From positions 1 to 54,347 of the forward strand of contig MAAI01000045.1 of the NCBI GenBank assembly GCA_002163115.1: a stretch of DNA of 54,347 bases, given 5' to 3'. The position numbers were made by a program, and so were the translations under genes. The stretch is from Methylophaga sp. 41_12_T18. Its GTDB lineage: Bacteria > Pseudomonadota > Gammaproteobacteria > Nitrosococcales > Methylophagaceae. Under the pieces are notes generated by a model that saw nothing but the letters and a program-made list of their open reading frames with translations, had not been told where the DNA came from and did not search any database. This document shows, one piece after another, positions 21,689 to 30,778 of the stretch (position 1 is its first letter; each line of letters begins with the position of its first letter).

Positions 21689-23353
21689 TTAATCTAATCG
21701 TACACGATACACTTCAGCCAAAGAAATCTCTTTTGATTTGGCTCGCATTAAAGCATTATCCGTTAAAGTCACCAGGCCTTGTTGTTTGGCTTGCTTATAT
21801 ATATCACAGGCATCGACATCCGCCTTAATGACCTGCTTAATATCATCGTTCACGCACAATAATTCATAAACAGCCATACGGCCGTCGATGCCGGTTTGAT
21901 GGCAATGGTCACACCCCACACCATGATAAAAAACCTCGTCACCTTCTAGGTTCAATGCTTGGCGAATCATGATATCAACCGGCTCTATTTCCAAACAATT
22001 AGGGCAGTTTTTCTTTACTAATCGTTGCGCCAAAACACCTAATAAACTGCCATTTAATAGATAAGGTTCTATGCCCATTTCTAATAAACGTGTCACAGCC
22101 CCTGGCGCATCATTAGTATGGAGGGTACTTAAAACTAAATGTCCTGTTAAAGCACTTTCGACTGCAATATTAGCGGTTTCATGATCACGAATTTCACCAA
22201 TTAAAATCACATCAGGATCATGACGTAAGATATTGCGTAATGCTCGTGCAAAGGTATAACCAATCGTATGATTAATCTGAATTTGCTGAATACCTTCCAT
22301 ATGATATTCGACCGGATCTTCTACCGTTAAAATATTTACATTTTGTTTTTTAACTTCTGCCAATGCCGCATATAACGTTGTCGATTTACCTGAACCCGTG
22401 GGGCCGGTCACTAAAAAAACGCCATGATTTTTATGTAATATATCTTTAAACAGCACCTCGTCATGGTGACTAAAGCCAAGCTCTGATACATCCTTTAAGC
22501 CTACTTCAGCATTTAATAACCGTAGGACAACACTTTCCCCCTCGACTGTTGGCATCACAGATATGCGAAGATCGACCACAGAACCATTGGTGCGTACGCA
22601 ACTACGTCCATCTTGTGGCATTCTTCGCTCAGCGATATTCATGCCACCTAAAATTTTTATTCGACTGACTATCGCTGGTAATAATGCTTTACTAAACGAT
22701 CGAATAATACTCAAATTGCCATCAACACGGTACAGTAACTCAACATTTTTGGCATTGGGTCGCAGGTGAATATCTGAGGCCTGACGTTCTATTGCATCTC
22801 TGAGCACCATACTCACGAGCCGTACTATCGGCCTTTCTGAACCTAGCCGTTCAAGTTCATGCATCTCCTCAATCAACGCCTCATTACTGTCCTCCGTAAC
22901 AGTATCAAAATCATCACTTTGAATGCCGTAATAATGATTGACGGCCCACTGCATATCTTTCAAGGTTGCAACGGCAGCATCAATCGTAAAACCAGTAATG
23001 AAACTCAGTGACTGATATACCTCTTGTTGCATAGGTTCGGCCATTGCAACTTGCATATGAGTTTTATTAACACTCAATGGGATAATATTATGACTACGAG
23101 CAAAGTCAGCTGGAACAAGTGCTAATACCAGTTCATCAAACTGATGATCACTCAGTTTGATAAAGGGTAGTCCTAAACGCTCAGCTAAAATTCGTTGTGT
23201 TTGTTCTTCGGAGAACTCGAGACTATCATCGAGCGGGACGGGAGCAACAGATGTTGTTCGTTTAGCAGCTATCGCAGACACCAAAAATTTGGAGAAGGTA
23301 TCTTCTTTGCCGTTTGACTCTTCGTACTTCTTCTTTCCGTCGCTGCTCGACAT
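21689..23353 (-). CDS. GspE/PilB-family secretion or pilus-assembly ATPase
   Basis: A 554-residue assembly-type ATPase. A GspE-N-like domain spans about 35-160 (LAERLGLPFIKLSDHQF), then the ATPase core with Walker A VTGPTGSGKSTTLYAAL, Asp box LTVEDPVEYHMEGIQQ and Walker B VILIGEIRDHETANIA. A four-cysteine zinc site follows (CPNC ... CDHC), as in GspE and PilB. It begins 15 bases after dnaE ends and is followed by pilU. Type II secretion and type IV pilus enzymes cannot be told apart from this alone; pairing with PilU suggests pili or a surface-motility role. Confidence 0.87.
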   Translation of the reverse strand: MSSSDGKKKYEESNGKEDTFSKFLVSAIAAKRTTSVAPVPLDDSLEFSEEQTQRILAERLGLPFIKLSDHQFDELVLALVPADFARSHNIIPLSVNKTHMQVAMAEPMQQEVYQSLSFITGFTIDAAVATLKDMQWAVNHYYGIQSDDFDTVTEDSNEALIEEMHELERLGSERPIVRLVSMVLRDAIERQASDIHLRPNAKNVELLYRVDGNLSIIRSFSKALLPAIVSRIKILGGMNIAERRMPQDGRSCVRTNGSVVDLRISVMPTVEGESVVLRLLNAEVGLKDVSELGFSHHDEVLFKDILHKNHGVFLVTGPTGSGKSTTLYAALAEVKKQNVNILTVEDPVEYHMEGIQQIQINHTIGYTFARALRNILRHDPDVILIGEIRDHETANIAVESALTGHLVLSTLHTNDAPGAVTRLLEMGIEPYLLNGSLLGVLAQRLVKKNCPNCLEIEPVDIMIRQALNLEGDEVFYHGVGCDHCHQTGIDGRMAVYELLCVNDDIKQVIKADVDACDIYKQAKQQGLVTLTDNALMRAKSKEISLAEVYRVRLD

Positions 23354-23368
23354 AATGACACCTCATGG

Positions 23369-26300
23369 TTAGGCGTTGTAAGTCATTGTAACAGCCTCCA
23401 CCATTGGCAGGGCTTTTAACTCCGTTAATAATGTATCTGTTGGTGTGACTCGCCACCCCTCGCCTAACCGCACCATTGTCCGCGCATTTTGATTAATATA
23501 GTCGATTTCTAACGGTGCTAAACCTTCACGAAATGGTGTCAACGTTGATTGCAAAGCTTCTAGCCAGTCATGACCTCCGGCTTCGTTATTTATCTTAATC
23601 AATAATGACTTGCCACATATTTCACGTGCTCTAGGCATGTCATACACTGCTTCGGCAGTAGCAGCTAGACCACCCGTAAAGTTATCTTGACCAATTTTTC
23701 CTTGGATCACCACTAATTTATCCGGTTGAAGACGTGACTGAAACTGTTCAAATACTTCAGCAAAAACACGAACTTCCAAGCGTGCCGTTTGATCATCCAA
23801 AGTGATAAAGGCCATGCGGCCACCTTTTTTTGACTTCATCGTTCGAATGGCAACAATTAAGCCGGCCGTTATAACCGAAATTTCATTACGCTGATAGCCT
23901 TTTGATTCAGGCGCATCAAGTTCACTAATTTTTTTAGGTATAAATCGAGCTAATTCTTCAGCATAACGATCAATTGGATGACCACTTAGATACAAACCTA
24001 AAGTTTCTTTTTCAGCAATTAATAATTGCTCTTCAGACCAAGGTTCGACCTCTAGCAGTGGTTCATCATCGGTATCTTGATGGTCATTCATCATCAAGCC
24101 AAACATATCATTTTGACCACTATCACTATCACGACGATGCTGAACAGCCGCTTTCATAGCTGTGGCAAGACTCGCTTCTAAGCTAGCACGATGGCCACCT
24201 AAAGAATCTAGACCTCCGGCTTTGACTAATGAATCCATCACCCGTTTATTGATCTTTTTCATATCAACACGGCGACAAAAATCATACAAGCTGGCAAATT
24301 CAACGCCTTGGTGTCGCTCTTCAACAATACCCGTTAATGCCGCCTCACCGACACCTTTGATCGCTCCTAAGCCGTAACGAATGGTTTTGTCATCTTCAAC
24401 AGTAAATTTAATTTGGCTATGATTAACATCAGGTGGTAATACCGTCAGTTTCATATCTCGACATTCATCGATCAAACCGACGACTTTATCAGTATTATCC
24501 ATATCGGCAGACAATACCGCCGCCATAAATGCAGCCGGGTAATGCGCTTTCAGCCAGGCAGTTTGATAGGCTACTAAGGCATAAGCAGCTGAATGCGATT
24601 TGTTAAAACCATACTCAGCAAACTTTTCCATCAAATCAAAGATTGGGCCCGCTTGCTCTTCTTCAATACCTCGACCTTTGGCACCATCTAAAAACAACTG
24701 ACGTTGCTTGGCCATTTCTTCCGCTTTTTTCTTACCCATAGCGCGACGCAACATATCCGCGCCACCCAAGCTATAGCCCGCCAATACCTGAGCAATTTGC
24801 ATTACTTGCTCTTGATAAACAATGACACCATAAGTCGGCTTTAATACCGGTTCGAGATCAGGATGCGGATAATCGACTTTAGCGCGACCATGTTTACGAT
24901 TAACAAAGTCATCGACCATGCCGGACTGCAATGGACCAGGACGAAATAAAGCTACTAAGGCCACAATATCTTCAAAGGTATCAGGCTGTAATCGCTTGAT
25001 CAGCTCTTTCATACCTCGTGATTCAAGCTGGAAAACTGCGGTGGTTTCACAACGTTTTAATAAGGCATAACTGGCGGCATCGTCCAAAGGCAAGTTATCA
25101 ATATTAATCTTGGCCGCCTCATCGGCTGGCAACATCGCTTTAACATTTTTCACCGCCCAATCAATAACGGTTAATGTTTTAAGGCCCAAGAAATCGAATT
25201 TAACCAAGCCGACACTTTCAACGTCATCTTTATCATATTGTGAAACTAGGCCTGCGCCATTTTGTTCACAATAAATCGGCGTGTATTCAGTTAATGCTTT
25301 CGGCGCAATAACCACACCACCCGCATGTTTACCGACATTTCGGGTCAGGCCTTCTAGCTTTAGCGCCAAATCAATCAACGCTTTGACATCTTCTTCTTTG
25401 TCGTATTTTTCTTTTAATAACGGCTCTTGCTCAAGTGCTTTTGTTAGAGTCATTTTTAACTCGAACGGTACCAGCTTGGCTAATTGATCAACCATGCCAT
25501 AAGGCTGGCCTAATACCCGTCCCACATCACGTAAAACCGCCTTGGCCGCCATGGTACCGTAGGTGATGATCTGCGAAACATGATCACGACCATAATGTTG
25601 TGATACGTATTCGATAACACGATCGCGACCTTCCATACAAAAGTCGATATCAAAATCGGGTAACGATACCCGCTCTGGGTTCAAAAACCGCTCAAACAGC
25701 AAGTCATATTGTAAAGGATCAATATCGGTGATTTTTAAGGAGTAAGCCACCAAAGAGCCGGCACCAGAACCCCGGCCAGGCCCTACCGGCACATCATTGT
25801 TTTTAGCCCATAAGATAAAGTCGGCTACGATTAAAAAATAACCAGGAAAGCCCATTTCATTAATTACATCTAACTCAATCTGTAACCGCGTTTCATACTC
25901 TTCACGCCGTAGTTCTAACTCTGCTGCATCAGGAAATAAAACAGGTAACCGTTCCGCTAAGCCTTTAAATGATTCTTCACTAAAAAACTCACCAATCGTC
26001 ATTCCTTCCGGCACCGGGAAGTCAGGTAAGAAATGTTCGCCTAAGGTCAATTCAACATTACAACGCTTGGCGATTTCAAGGGTATTTTCTATTGCTTCAG
26101 GAATATCCTTAAACAACTCAACCATTTCATCAGGGGTACGCAAGTATTGTTGTTCAGAGTAATTACGTGGCCGACGAGGATCATCTAATAAACGTCCCTC
26201 ATGGATACACACTTTGGCTTCATGTGCTTCAAATTCTTCTGTAGCTAGAAAACGGACATCGTTTGTTGCTACAACCGGCAGCTGATGTTTAATAGCCAAA

Positions 26301-26857
26301 TCAATCGCTAGATTAATGTAGCGTTCTTCATCTTCACGGCCGGTACGTACCAACTCCAAATACAAACGGTCAGGAAACAAGGTTTGCCAATGGTCGACAA
26401 TACTCGTAACTTCATCGGTTTGATTATTTAATAAGGCCTTGCCCAAAATACCGGTACGGCCACCAGCCAGACAAATTAAACCGTCGGTATGACCATCCAG
26501 CCAATCTAGGTCTAACATCGGCACACCTAAGTGTTGGCCTTCAATATAGGCACGCGATAATAAACGCGACATATTCAAATAGCCGGTCATATCCATACAT
26601 AACAATACAAAACGACTGCTATTCTTAGGATCATTCGGATCGCGTAACCGCAAATCAGCCCCTAAGATAGGTTTGACACCGGCTTGTTGGGCAGCGGTAT
26701 ATAACTTTACTGCAGCGAAAAAATTATGTTGATCAGTAATGGCAATAGCAGGCATTTCAGCACCTACCACCGCTTTAACTAATGGTTTAATTCGAACTAA
26801 ACCATCAACCAATGAATAATCGGTATGAAGGTGTAAATGGACAAACTTTGCTGACAT
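23369..26857 (-). CDS. dnaE: DNA polymerase III alpha subunit
   Basis: Catalytic subunit of the replicative polymerase. The 1162-residue protein shows the N-terminal PHP domain (FVHLHLHTDYSLVDGLVRI), the polymerase core with the catalytic aspartates in LPDFDIDFCMEGRDR and upstream PVGPGRGSGAGSLVAY, VYQEQVMQIAQVLAGYSLGGAD and FNKSHSAAYALVAYQTAWLKAHYP. A helix-hairpin-helix region (IKGVGEAAL) and an OB domain (about 985-1060) follow. The C-terminus is the short tau-binding region. The order dnaE-(two ATPases)-accA-tilS-pyrG is a variant of the common dnaE-accA neighbourhood. Confidence 0.99.
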   Translation of the reverse strand: MSAKFVHLHLHTDYSLVDGLVRIKPLVKAVVGAEMPAIAITDQHNFFAAVKLYTAAQQAGVKPILGADLRLRDPNDPKNSSRFVLLCMDMTGYLNMSRLLSRAYIEGQHLGVPMLDLDWLDGHTDGLICLAGGRTGILGKALLNNQTDEVTSIVDHWQTLFPDRLYLELVRTGREDEERYINLAIDLAIKHQLPVVATNDVRFLATEEFEAHEAKVCIHEGRLLDDPRRPRNYSEQQYLRTPDEMVELFKDIPEAIENTLEIAKRCNVELTLGEHFLPDFPVPEGMTIGEFFSEESFKGLAERLPVLFPDAAELELRREEYETRLQIELDVINEMGFPGYFLIVADFILWAKNNDVPVGPGRGSGAGSLVAYSLKITDIDPLQYDLLFERFLNPERVSLPDFDIDFCMEGRDRVIEYVSQHYGRDHVSQIITYGTMAAKAVLRDVGRVLGQPYGMVDQLAKLVPFELKMTLTKALEQEPLLKEKYDKEEDVKALIDLALKLEGLTRNVGKHAGGVVIAPKALTEYTPIYCEQNGAGLVSQYDKDDVESVGLVKFDFLGLKTLTVIDWAVKNVKAMLPADEAAKINIDNLPLDDAASYALLKRCETTAVFQLESRGMKELIKRLQPDTFEDIVALVALFRPGPLQSGMVDDFVNRKHGRAKVDYPHPDLEPVLKPTYGVIVYQEQVMQIAQVLAGYSLGGADMLRRAMGKKKAEEMAKQRQLFLDGAKGRGIEEEQAGPIFDLMEKFAEYGFNKSHSAAYALVAYQTAWLKAHYPAAFMAAVLSADMDNTDKVVGLIDECRDMKLTVLPPDVNHSQIKFTVEDDKTIRYGLGAIKGVGEAALTGIVEERHQGVEFASLYDFCRRVDMKKINKRVMDSLVKAGGLDSLGGHRASLEASLATAMKAAVQHRRDSDSGQNDMFGLMMNDHQDTDDEPLLEVEPWSEEQLLIAEKETLGLYLSGHPIDRYAEELARFIPKKISELDAPESKGYQRNEISVITAGLIVAIRTMKSKKGGRMAFITLDDQTARLEVRVFAEVFEQFQSRLQPDKLVVIQGKIGQDNFTGGLAATAEAVYDMPRAREICGKSLLIKINNEAGGHDWLEALQSTLTPFREGLAPLEIDYINQNARTMVRLGEGWRVTPTDTLLTELKALPMVEAVTMTYNA

Positions 26858-26904
26858 ATAAACTAATTTAACTCACTAACTGTAATTATCACGATGTTTG
26901 CCAC

Positions 26905-28641
26905 TTAAGGAAAACGTACAGGGGCAGGCTTAACACCTTTGCCTAAGGTTGCATCCACAATTGCTGCTGCTTGCTGTTGACCTATTGCCATGGCATCCGC
27001 TTCTGACATGGCAGGTGAAAAACCGGCACTAGCAGCTGCTGGAGCAGCTGCATCTTGTTTTAAATATAAGGTTTGAGTTGGGTAAGCAAACTCAACTTCT
27101 AATTGCTTGGCTAAACGTAAAACATCCAATAAGAAACGGTGGCGTTCACGTAATTCTGTATTCCAATCGGGTGTTTCCCAAAATACATAAACCAAGATAT
27201 CTAATGATGCGGCATTATATTGATTAAAATAAACTTGGTAATAATCCTTACGCATATACGGATGCAGTTGTACTAAGGCACGTACACCTTCACAAAATGC
27301 ATCAATCTTTTCTGGTGGCGTATCGTAAGTTAAACCCAACATAGTCTTCATACGACGAAAACGACGCGCGCCCATGTTATCGATGGTTGTCGTGGTTAAA
27401 GCCGAGTTTGGCAAAGTAATGAGTGAATTGTAAAAAGTACGAATTCGGGTACTTCTAAAGCCCACCTCTTCAACCGTGCCTTCCACATCACCAATGACCA
27501 CCCAATCGCCGATATGGAAAGGTCGATCTAATAACACCGTTAAGGAACCAAAGAAGTTACCCAATAAGTCTTTAGCTGCTAAAGCAAAGGCCAAACCACC
27601 TAGACCTAGGCCAGCTAATAAACTGGTAACATCAATATTCAAATTGTCAGCAGAGAAGATAACGCCCATCACCACCACAAATACTTTCATGCTCTTGCTG
27701 ATCATCGGTACCAGCAAATCATCAAATTTGTTCTCTGTTTTATTGGCCTTTCTAATTAAGATGGCATTGAAAATATCAACTAAGCGGAATGCACTCCAAA
27801 TAGCCGACAAACTCACTAATACTTTCACTGCCACCGACAATATAATCAGTGCAGTATCAGGCAAACCAAACATGCCTAGGCCTAGCCACCAGATAATAGC
27901 CATTGCCATCAATCCTAATGGTCTCAATACAGTGGTATCCAACCCCTCAAATGCAGGATGGCGTCGCTGCCAACGAACTACCGAACGTTGTAAAACCCAG
28001 GCTAAAAGTTTGTCCGCAGTTGAACCTAATACGATAACAAAAAATACCCCTAGCCATTGCCAGTACTCCAACAAGAAGCCTTGCTTTAATACCTCTGGCA
28101 TTTGTGAACGTATTTTGATTGATACCGGTAAGGCGATTTGGGGTTCTTTGGCGCCATACTTAGCTGGTTCATCAAGCAAGCCTTCTAAAATCGCTGGTAA
28201 GGCCATCATCGTATCTTTACTAAATAACCAACGACCATCATCTTGTTTAACGAGCTCAACATTACCCTGCGAATAATGACCAAAGGTATAAGTATCAGCA
28301 GAGGTCTTATTACTAATCGTCGATAGCACTACTTTTTTGCTACGTTCTATCACCGAAGATAATGAATACGCTAATTCGCGGCCCTTGTCATGGCGAATCA
28401 ACGCCGCAGTATTTGATAAGTCTAAAGTAGCAATAGCCAGGTCAAGCTTTTGACTCTGTCCTCCGGCAACGGCTTCCATCGCCGTAACAAAGGTTCGCAT
28501 GGTAGCGCGGGGACTTTTTAATGATGCTGGCGCTTGTTGTACAACAACATTAACCGTTGCCGCCTGCTGTTCAGCATTAACAACAGTCGTTCCAAGTAAC
28601 AGGCTAACCGTAAGCAAGCAAACTTGTACTATCATCTTCAT
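26905..28641 (-). CDS. MscS-family mechanosensitive channel with periplasmic N-terminal domain
   Basis: A 578-residue inner-membrane channel. An N-terminal signal peptide of about 23 residues leads to a periplasmic domain of about 165 residues, then four or five membrane helices from about 190 to 365, with the pore-lining, small-residue-rich helix LLAGLGLGGLAFALAAKDLLGN. The beta domain follows (RPFHIGDWVVIGDVEGTVEEVGFRSTRIRT, quoted in parts: GDWVVIGDVEGTVEEVG), then a cytoplasmic alpha/beta domain and an Ala-rich tail. It opens under hypo-osmotic membrane tension. The start overlaps the nagZ stop by four bases, so the two are translationally coupled. Confidence 0.93.
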   Translation of the reverse strand: MKMIVQVCLLTVSLLLGTTVVNAEQQAATVNVVVQQAPASLKSPRATMRTFVTAMEAVAGGQSQKLDLAIATLDLSNTAALIRHDKGRELAYSLSSVIERSKKVVLSTISNKTSADTYTFGHYSQGNVELVKQDDGRWLFSKDTMMALPAILEGLLDEPAKYGAKEPQIALPVSIKIRSQMPEVLKQGFLLEYWQWLGVFFVIVLGSTADKLLAWVLQRSVVRWQRRHPAFEGLDTTVLRPLGLMAMAIIWWLGLGMFGLPDTALIILSVAVKVLVSLSAIWSAFRLVDIFNAILIRKANKTENKFDDLLVPMISKSMKVFVVVMGVIFSADNLNIDVTSLLAGLGLGGLAFALAAKDLLGNFFGSLTVLLDRPFHIGDWVVIGDVEGTVEEVGFRSTRIRTFYNSLITLPNSALTTTTIDNMGARRFRRMKTMLGLTYDTPPEKIDAFCEGVRALVQLHPYMRKDYYQVYFNQYNAASLDILVYVFWETPDWNTELRERHRFLLDVLRLAKQLEVEFAYPTQTLYLKQDAAAPAAASAGFSPAMSEADAMAIGQQQAAAIVDATLGKGVKPAPVRFP

Positions 28642-29687
28642 ACTAAATCTAACTCCAATTCTGGATCAGGTGCATAACTTAATACTGTTTTCGCAGCGGC
28701 CTTCCATTGTTCACTGGCCAATAATTCATCACGCTTCATACCATGGCGGCCATGTAAGCGAATTAAACGCATATGACGCACAGGATCATTATCTATTTTC
28801 AAGCCATCAATTACTTGGATAACGCTGTCAGGTTGATTACAAACTAAAACCATATCGCAACCTGCTGACAATGCAGCTTCAGCCCTAGCAAGACTATCTC
28901 CGATCACAGCAGCACCTTCCATGCTTAAATCATCACTCAGCACGGCTCCCTGAAAGCCAAAACGGTCGCGTAAAATTTCTTTAATCCAGAACGGTGAAAA
29001 GCCTGCCGGTAACATATCACTTTTCTCATAAACAATATGAGCAGGCATGATACCGGCAAGGCCTGAATTGCACAGTTGTCTAAATGGCAACATATCGGCT
29101 TGCAGCATATCTTCAAAATGTCGGCTATCCACTGGTAAGCCTAAGTGTGAATCAACTTCAACGGCACCATGACCGGGAAAGTGTTTACCCACTGCAGGCA
29201 TCCACGCTTGTTTCATACCTTGAATATAGGCTCGTGCCATTGCAGTCACCGCTTCAGGATCGCGATGAAAAGAACGATCGCCGATGACTTCACTGACACC
29301 ATAATCGAGATCTAATACCGGAGCAAAACTAAAGTCCACACCGACAGCACGTAGTTCAGCCGCCATTAACCAGCCGGTTGTTTCTGCTGTTATTAGGGTT
29401 TGCTGTGGGTGCTGCATATATTGCTTACCCAAAGCACCAATAGGAGGTAATCGAGTAAAGCCTTTTCTAAATCGCTGTACCCTGCCGCCTTCATGATCTA
29501 CCGATATAAGTAAATGTGGATCACGTAAAGCACGGATACTTTTCGTCAGAGCTTCAATTTGTGCGGGAGACTGGTAATTACGACTGAATAAAATGACGCC
29601 GCCGACCAAAGGGTGCTGCAAAATTTCACGCTCTTGTTGATCGAGCTCCACACCTTTTATATCGACCATTAACGGGCCTAATGTCAT
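28638..29687 (-). CDS. nagZ: Beta-N-acetylhexosaminidase NagZ
   Basis: Cytosolic family GH3 enzyme that removes N-acetylglucosamine from GlcNAc-1,6-anhydroMurNAc peptides imported during cell-wall recycling. The 349 residues include GGVILFSRNYQSPAQIEAL, SVDHEGGRVQRFR, the catalytic loop GKHFPGHGAVEVDSH (His acting as acid/base) and VLSDDLSMEGAA with the nucleophile aspartate. There is no signal peptide. It follows the YkuD gene by 11 bases and overlaps the mechanosensitive channel gene by four. AmpD, the companion enzyme, is at 2610-3158. Confidence 0.97.
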   Translation of the reverse strand: MTLGPLMVDIKGVELDQQEREILQHPLVGGVILFSRNYQSPAQIEALTKSIRALRDPHLLISVDHEGGRVQRFRKGFTRLPPIGALGKQYMQHPQQTLITAETTGWLMAAELRAVGVDFSFAPVLDLDYGVSEVIGDRSFHRDPEAVTAMARAYIQGMKQAWMPAVGKHFPGHGAVEVDSHLGLPVDSRHFEDMLQADMLPFRQLCNSGLAGIMPAHIVYEKSDMLPAGFSPFWIKEILRDRFGFQGAVLSDDLSMEGAAVIGDSLARAEAALSAGCDMVLVCNQPDSVIQVIDGLKIDNDPVRHMRLIRLHGRHGMKRDELLASEQWKAAAKTVLSYAPDPELELDLV

Positions 29688-29698
29688 ACATCATCACC

Positions 29699-30178
29699 TT
29701 ATTCATGAATTAAGACTTTTGTACCCCGTTCGACCAACTCAAACAGCGCCAAAAGATCCTTATTATGCATACGTATACATCCATGAGACAAAGGCATACC
29801 CATTGGTAAGTCATCTGGGCAACCATGAATGTAAATATAGCGCTGCATTGTATCAACATTTGCCAATCGGTTTCTGCCAACCTCAAGCCCACTGAGCCAT
29901 AAAATTCGAGTTAGAATCCAATCTCGACTAGGAAACTCACGTCCAAGTGCGTCACTGTAGATTTCTCCAGTTGGTCTTCTACCAACAAGAACACTATTTT
30001 CTGGCAAGCCATCACCAATTAATGCTCGTATTTGGTGCATTCCTCTTGGCGTGCAACCACTATTTTTTTGCTCACCGACACCATTTAATGCCGTTGAAAC
30101 TGGTGCTTCAAAGATCACTTTTTGTTCGTGAATAAGGCAACAATATTGTTCAATAATAGAAATATCTAACATCAACAT
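29699..30178 (-). CDS. Cytosolic YkuD-fold protein, probable L,D-carboxypeptidase
   Basis: A 159-residue protein that is almost entirely a YkuD catalytic domain, with H118 in IYIHGCP and S131-H132-G133-C134-R136 (SHGCIRM) as the catalytic Cys-His-Arg set. L,D-transpeptidases that crosslink peptidoglycan are exported, but this one has no signal peptide or membrane helix: it opens MLMLDISIIEQYCC. Short cytosolic YkuD proteins of the LdcV/ElsL type act as L,D-carboxypeptidases, trimming tetrapeptides to tripeptides during recycling. Being 11 bases upstream of nagZ strongly suggests that role here. The alternative is a transpeptidase exported by another route. The catalytic fold is certain; the substrate is inferred. 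Confidence 0.85.
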   Translation of the reverse strand: MLMLDISIIEQYCCLIHEQKVIFEAPVSTALNGVGEQKNSGCTPRGMHQIRALIGDGLPENSVLVGRRPTGEIYSDALGREFPSRDWILTRILWLSGLEVGRNRLANVDTMQRYIYIHGCPDDLPMGMPLSHGCIRMHNKDLLALFELVERGTKVLIHE

Positions 30179-30263
30179 AAGGCTAACAATTCTTCATATT
30201 ATTTTTAATAAAAATAGCTAAGTCAGTGAATTAAAAGGAGCGATTTCATTATCAACTAATCTA

Positions 30264-30317
30264 ACTGTAAATAGCAAAACCAAAATAGCCAACCGAGTTA
30301 AAAAATGTATTTACAGT
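30264..30317. repeat. Ten-base inverted repeat upstream of the PH-domain gene
   Basis: ACTGTAAATA at 30264-30273 is matched exactly by its complement TATTTACAGT at 30308-30317, with a 34-base spacer. It lies 60-113 bases before the PH-domain gene and about 90-140 bases before the start of the YkuD gene, in the shared divergent region. Paired operator half-sites or an mRNA stem are both possible. Confidence 0.5.
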
Positions 30318-30340
30318 CACAAAAAAATCATCAATAATCA

Positions 30341-30353
30341 GTCAATTATTGAC
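30341..30353. promoter_or_regulatory. Perfect palindrome GTCAATTATTGAC before the PH-domain gene
   Basis: A 13-base perfect dyad (GTCAAT-T-ATTGAC) lies 24 bases before the GTG start and 11 bases before its ribosome-binding site. The position fits a repressor operator overlapping the transcription start. No regulator is linked, so this is a structural observation. Confidence 0.4.
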
Positions 30354-30376
30354 CACATAACAGAAGGAACTAGACT

Positions 30377-30763
30377 GTGGAAAAGGAAAAATATTCGAGC
30401 CACCTCGCCAAATTTAAAGTCCTCCATCAAAAACAAAATGAAGAAATAAAATTGTTTGCAGACGGCTATATTGGCTCAGCCTTAGGCACTGGTAATGAAC
30501 AGCAGTACAACGGCACTCTCATCATTACTGATCGTCGCGTTGCTTTTTTTCATATTGGTGAATTTGGCGATATTTTTAAAACAGTGCCACTTAATACCAT
30601 CACTGACATTAAACGCAAATCCTTCTTAGGTCACCGCACCATTCAAATTTCCACCGCCAATAACTCACTGACCTTTAAAACATTCAGTAAAGACTGCGCT
30701 ATGTCTATATACACTTGGTTACAAGGTCAATTATTCAGTCCGGTCAGCAACGCGGCGAGATAA
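30377..30763 (+). CDS. Small bacterial PH-domain protein (YokE-like)
   Basis: A 128-residue soluble protein. The pattern GTLIITDRRVAFFHIGEFGDIFKTVPLNTITDIKRKS, in parts GTLIITDRRVAFFH and VPLNTITDIKRK, is that of the bacterial PH fold (bPH_3/YokE type), seven strands and a C-terminal helix ending DCAMSIYTWLQGQL. The start is GTG at 30377, well supported by GAAGGA eight bases upstream; no ATG fits. It is a single gene convergent with the membrane protein at 30779-31261, 15 bases apart. The role of these isolated PH domains is unknown; they do not necessarily bind phosphoinositides. Confidence 0.75.
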   Translation: MEKEKYSSHLAKFKVLHQKQNEEIKLFADGYIGSALGTGNEQQYNGTLIITDRRVAFFHIGEFGDIFKTVPLNTITDIKRKSFLGHRTIQISTANNSLTFKTFSKDCAMSIYTWLQGQLFSPVSNAAR

Positions 30764-30778
30764 TATCTACAGCATCAT

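Noticed and set aside
27476-28276. A 266-codon open frame antisense to the mechanosensitive channel gene
   Set aside because: It is lysine-, proline- and serine/threonine-rich with no domain or ribosome-binding site, and lies wholly inside a well-supported gene on the other strand.
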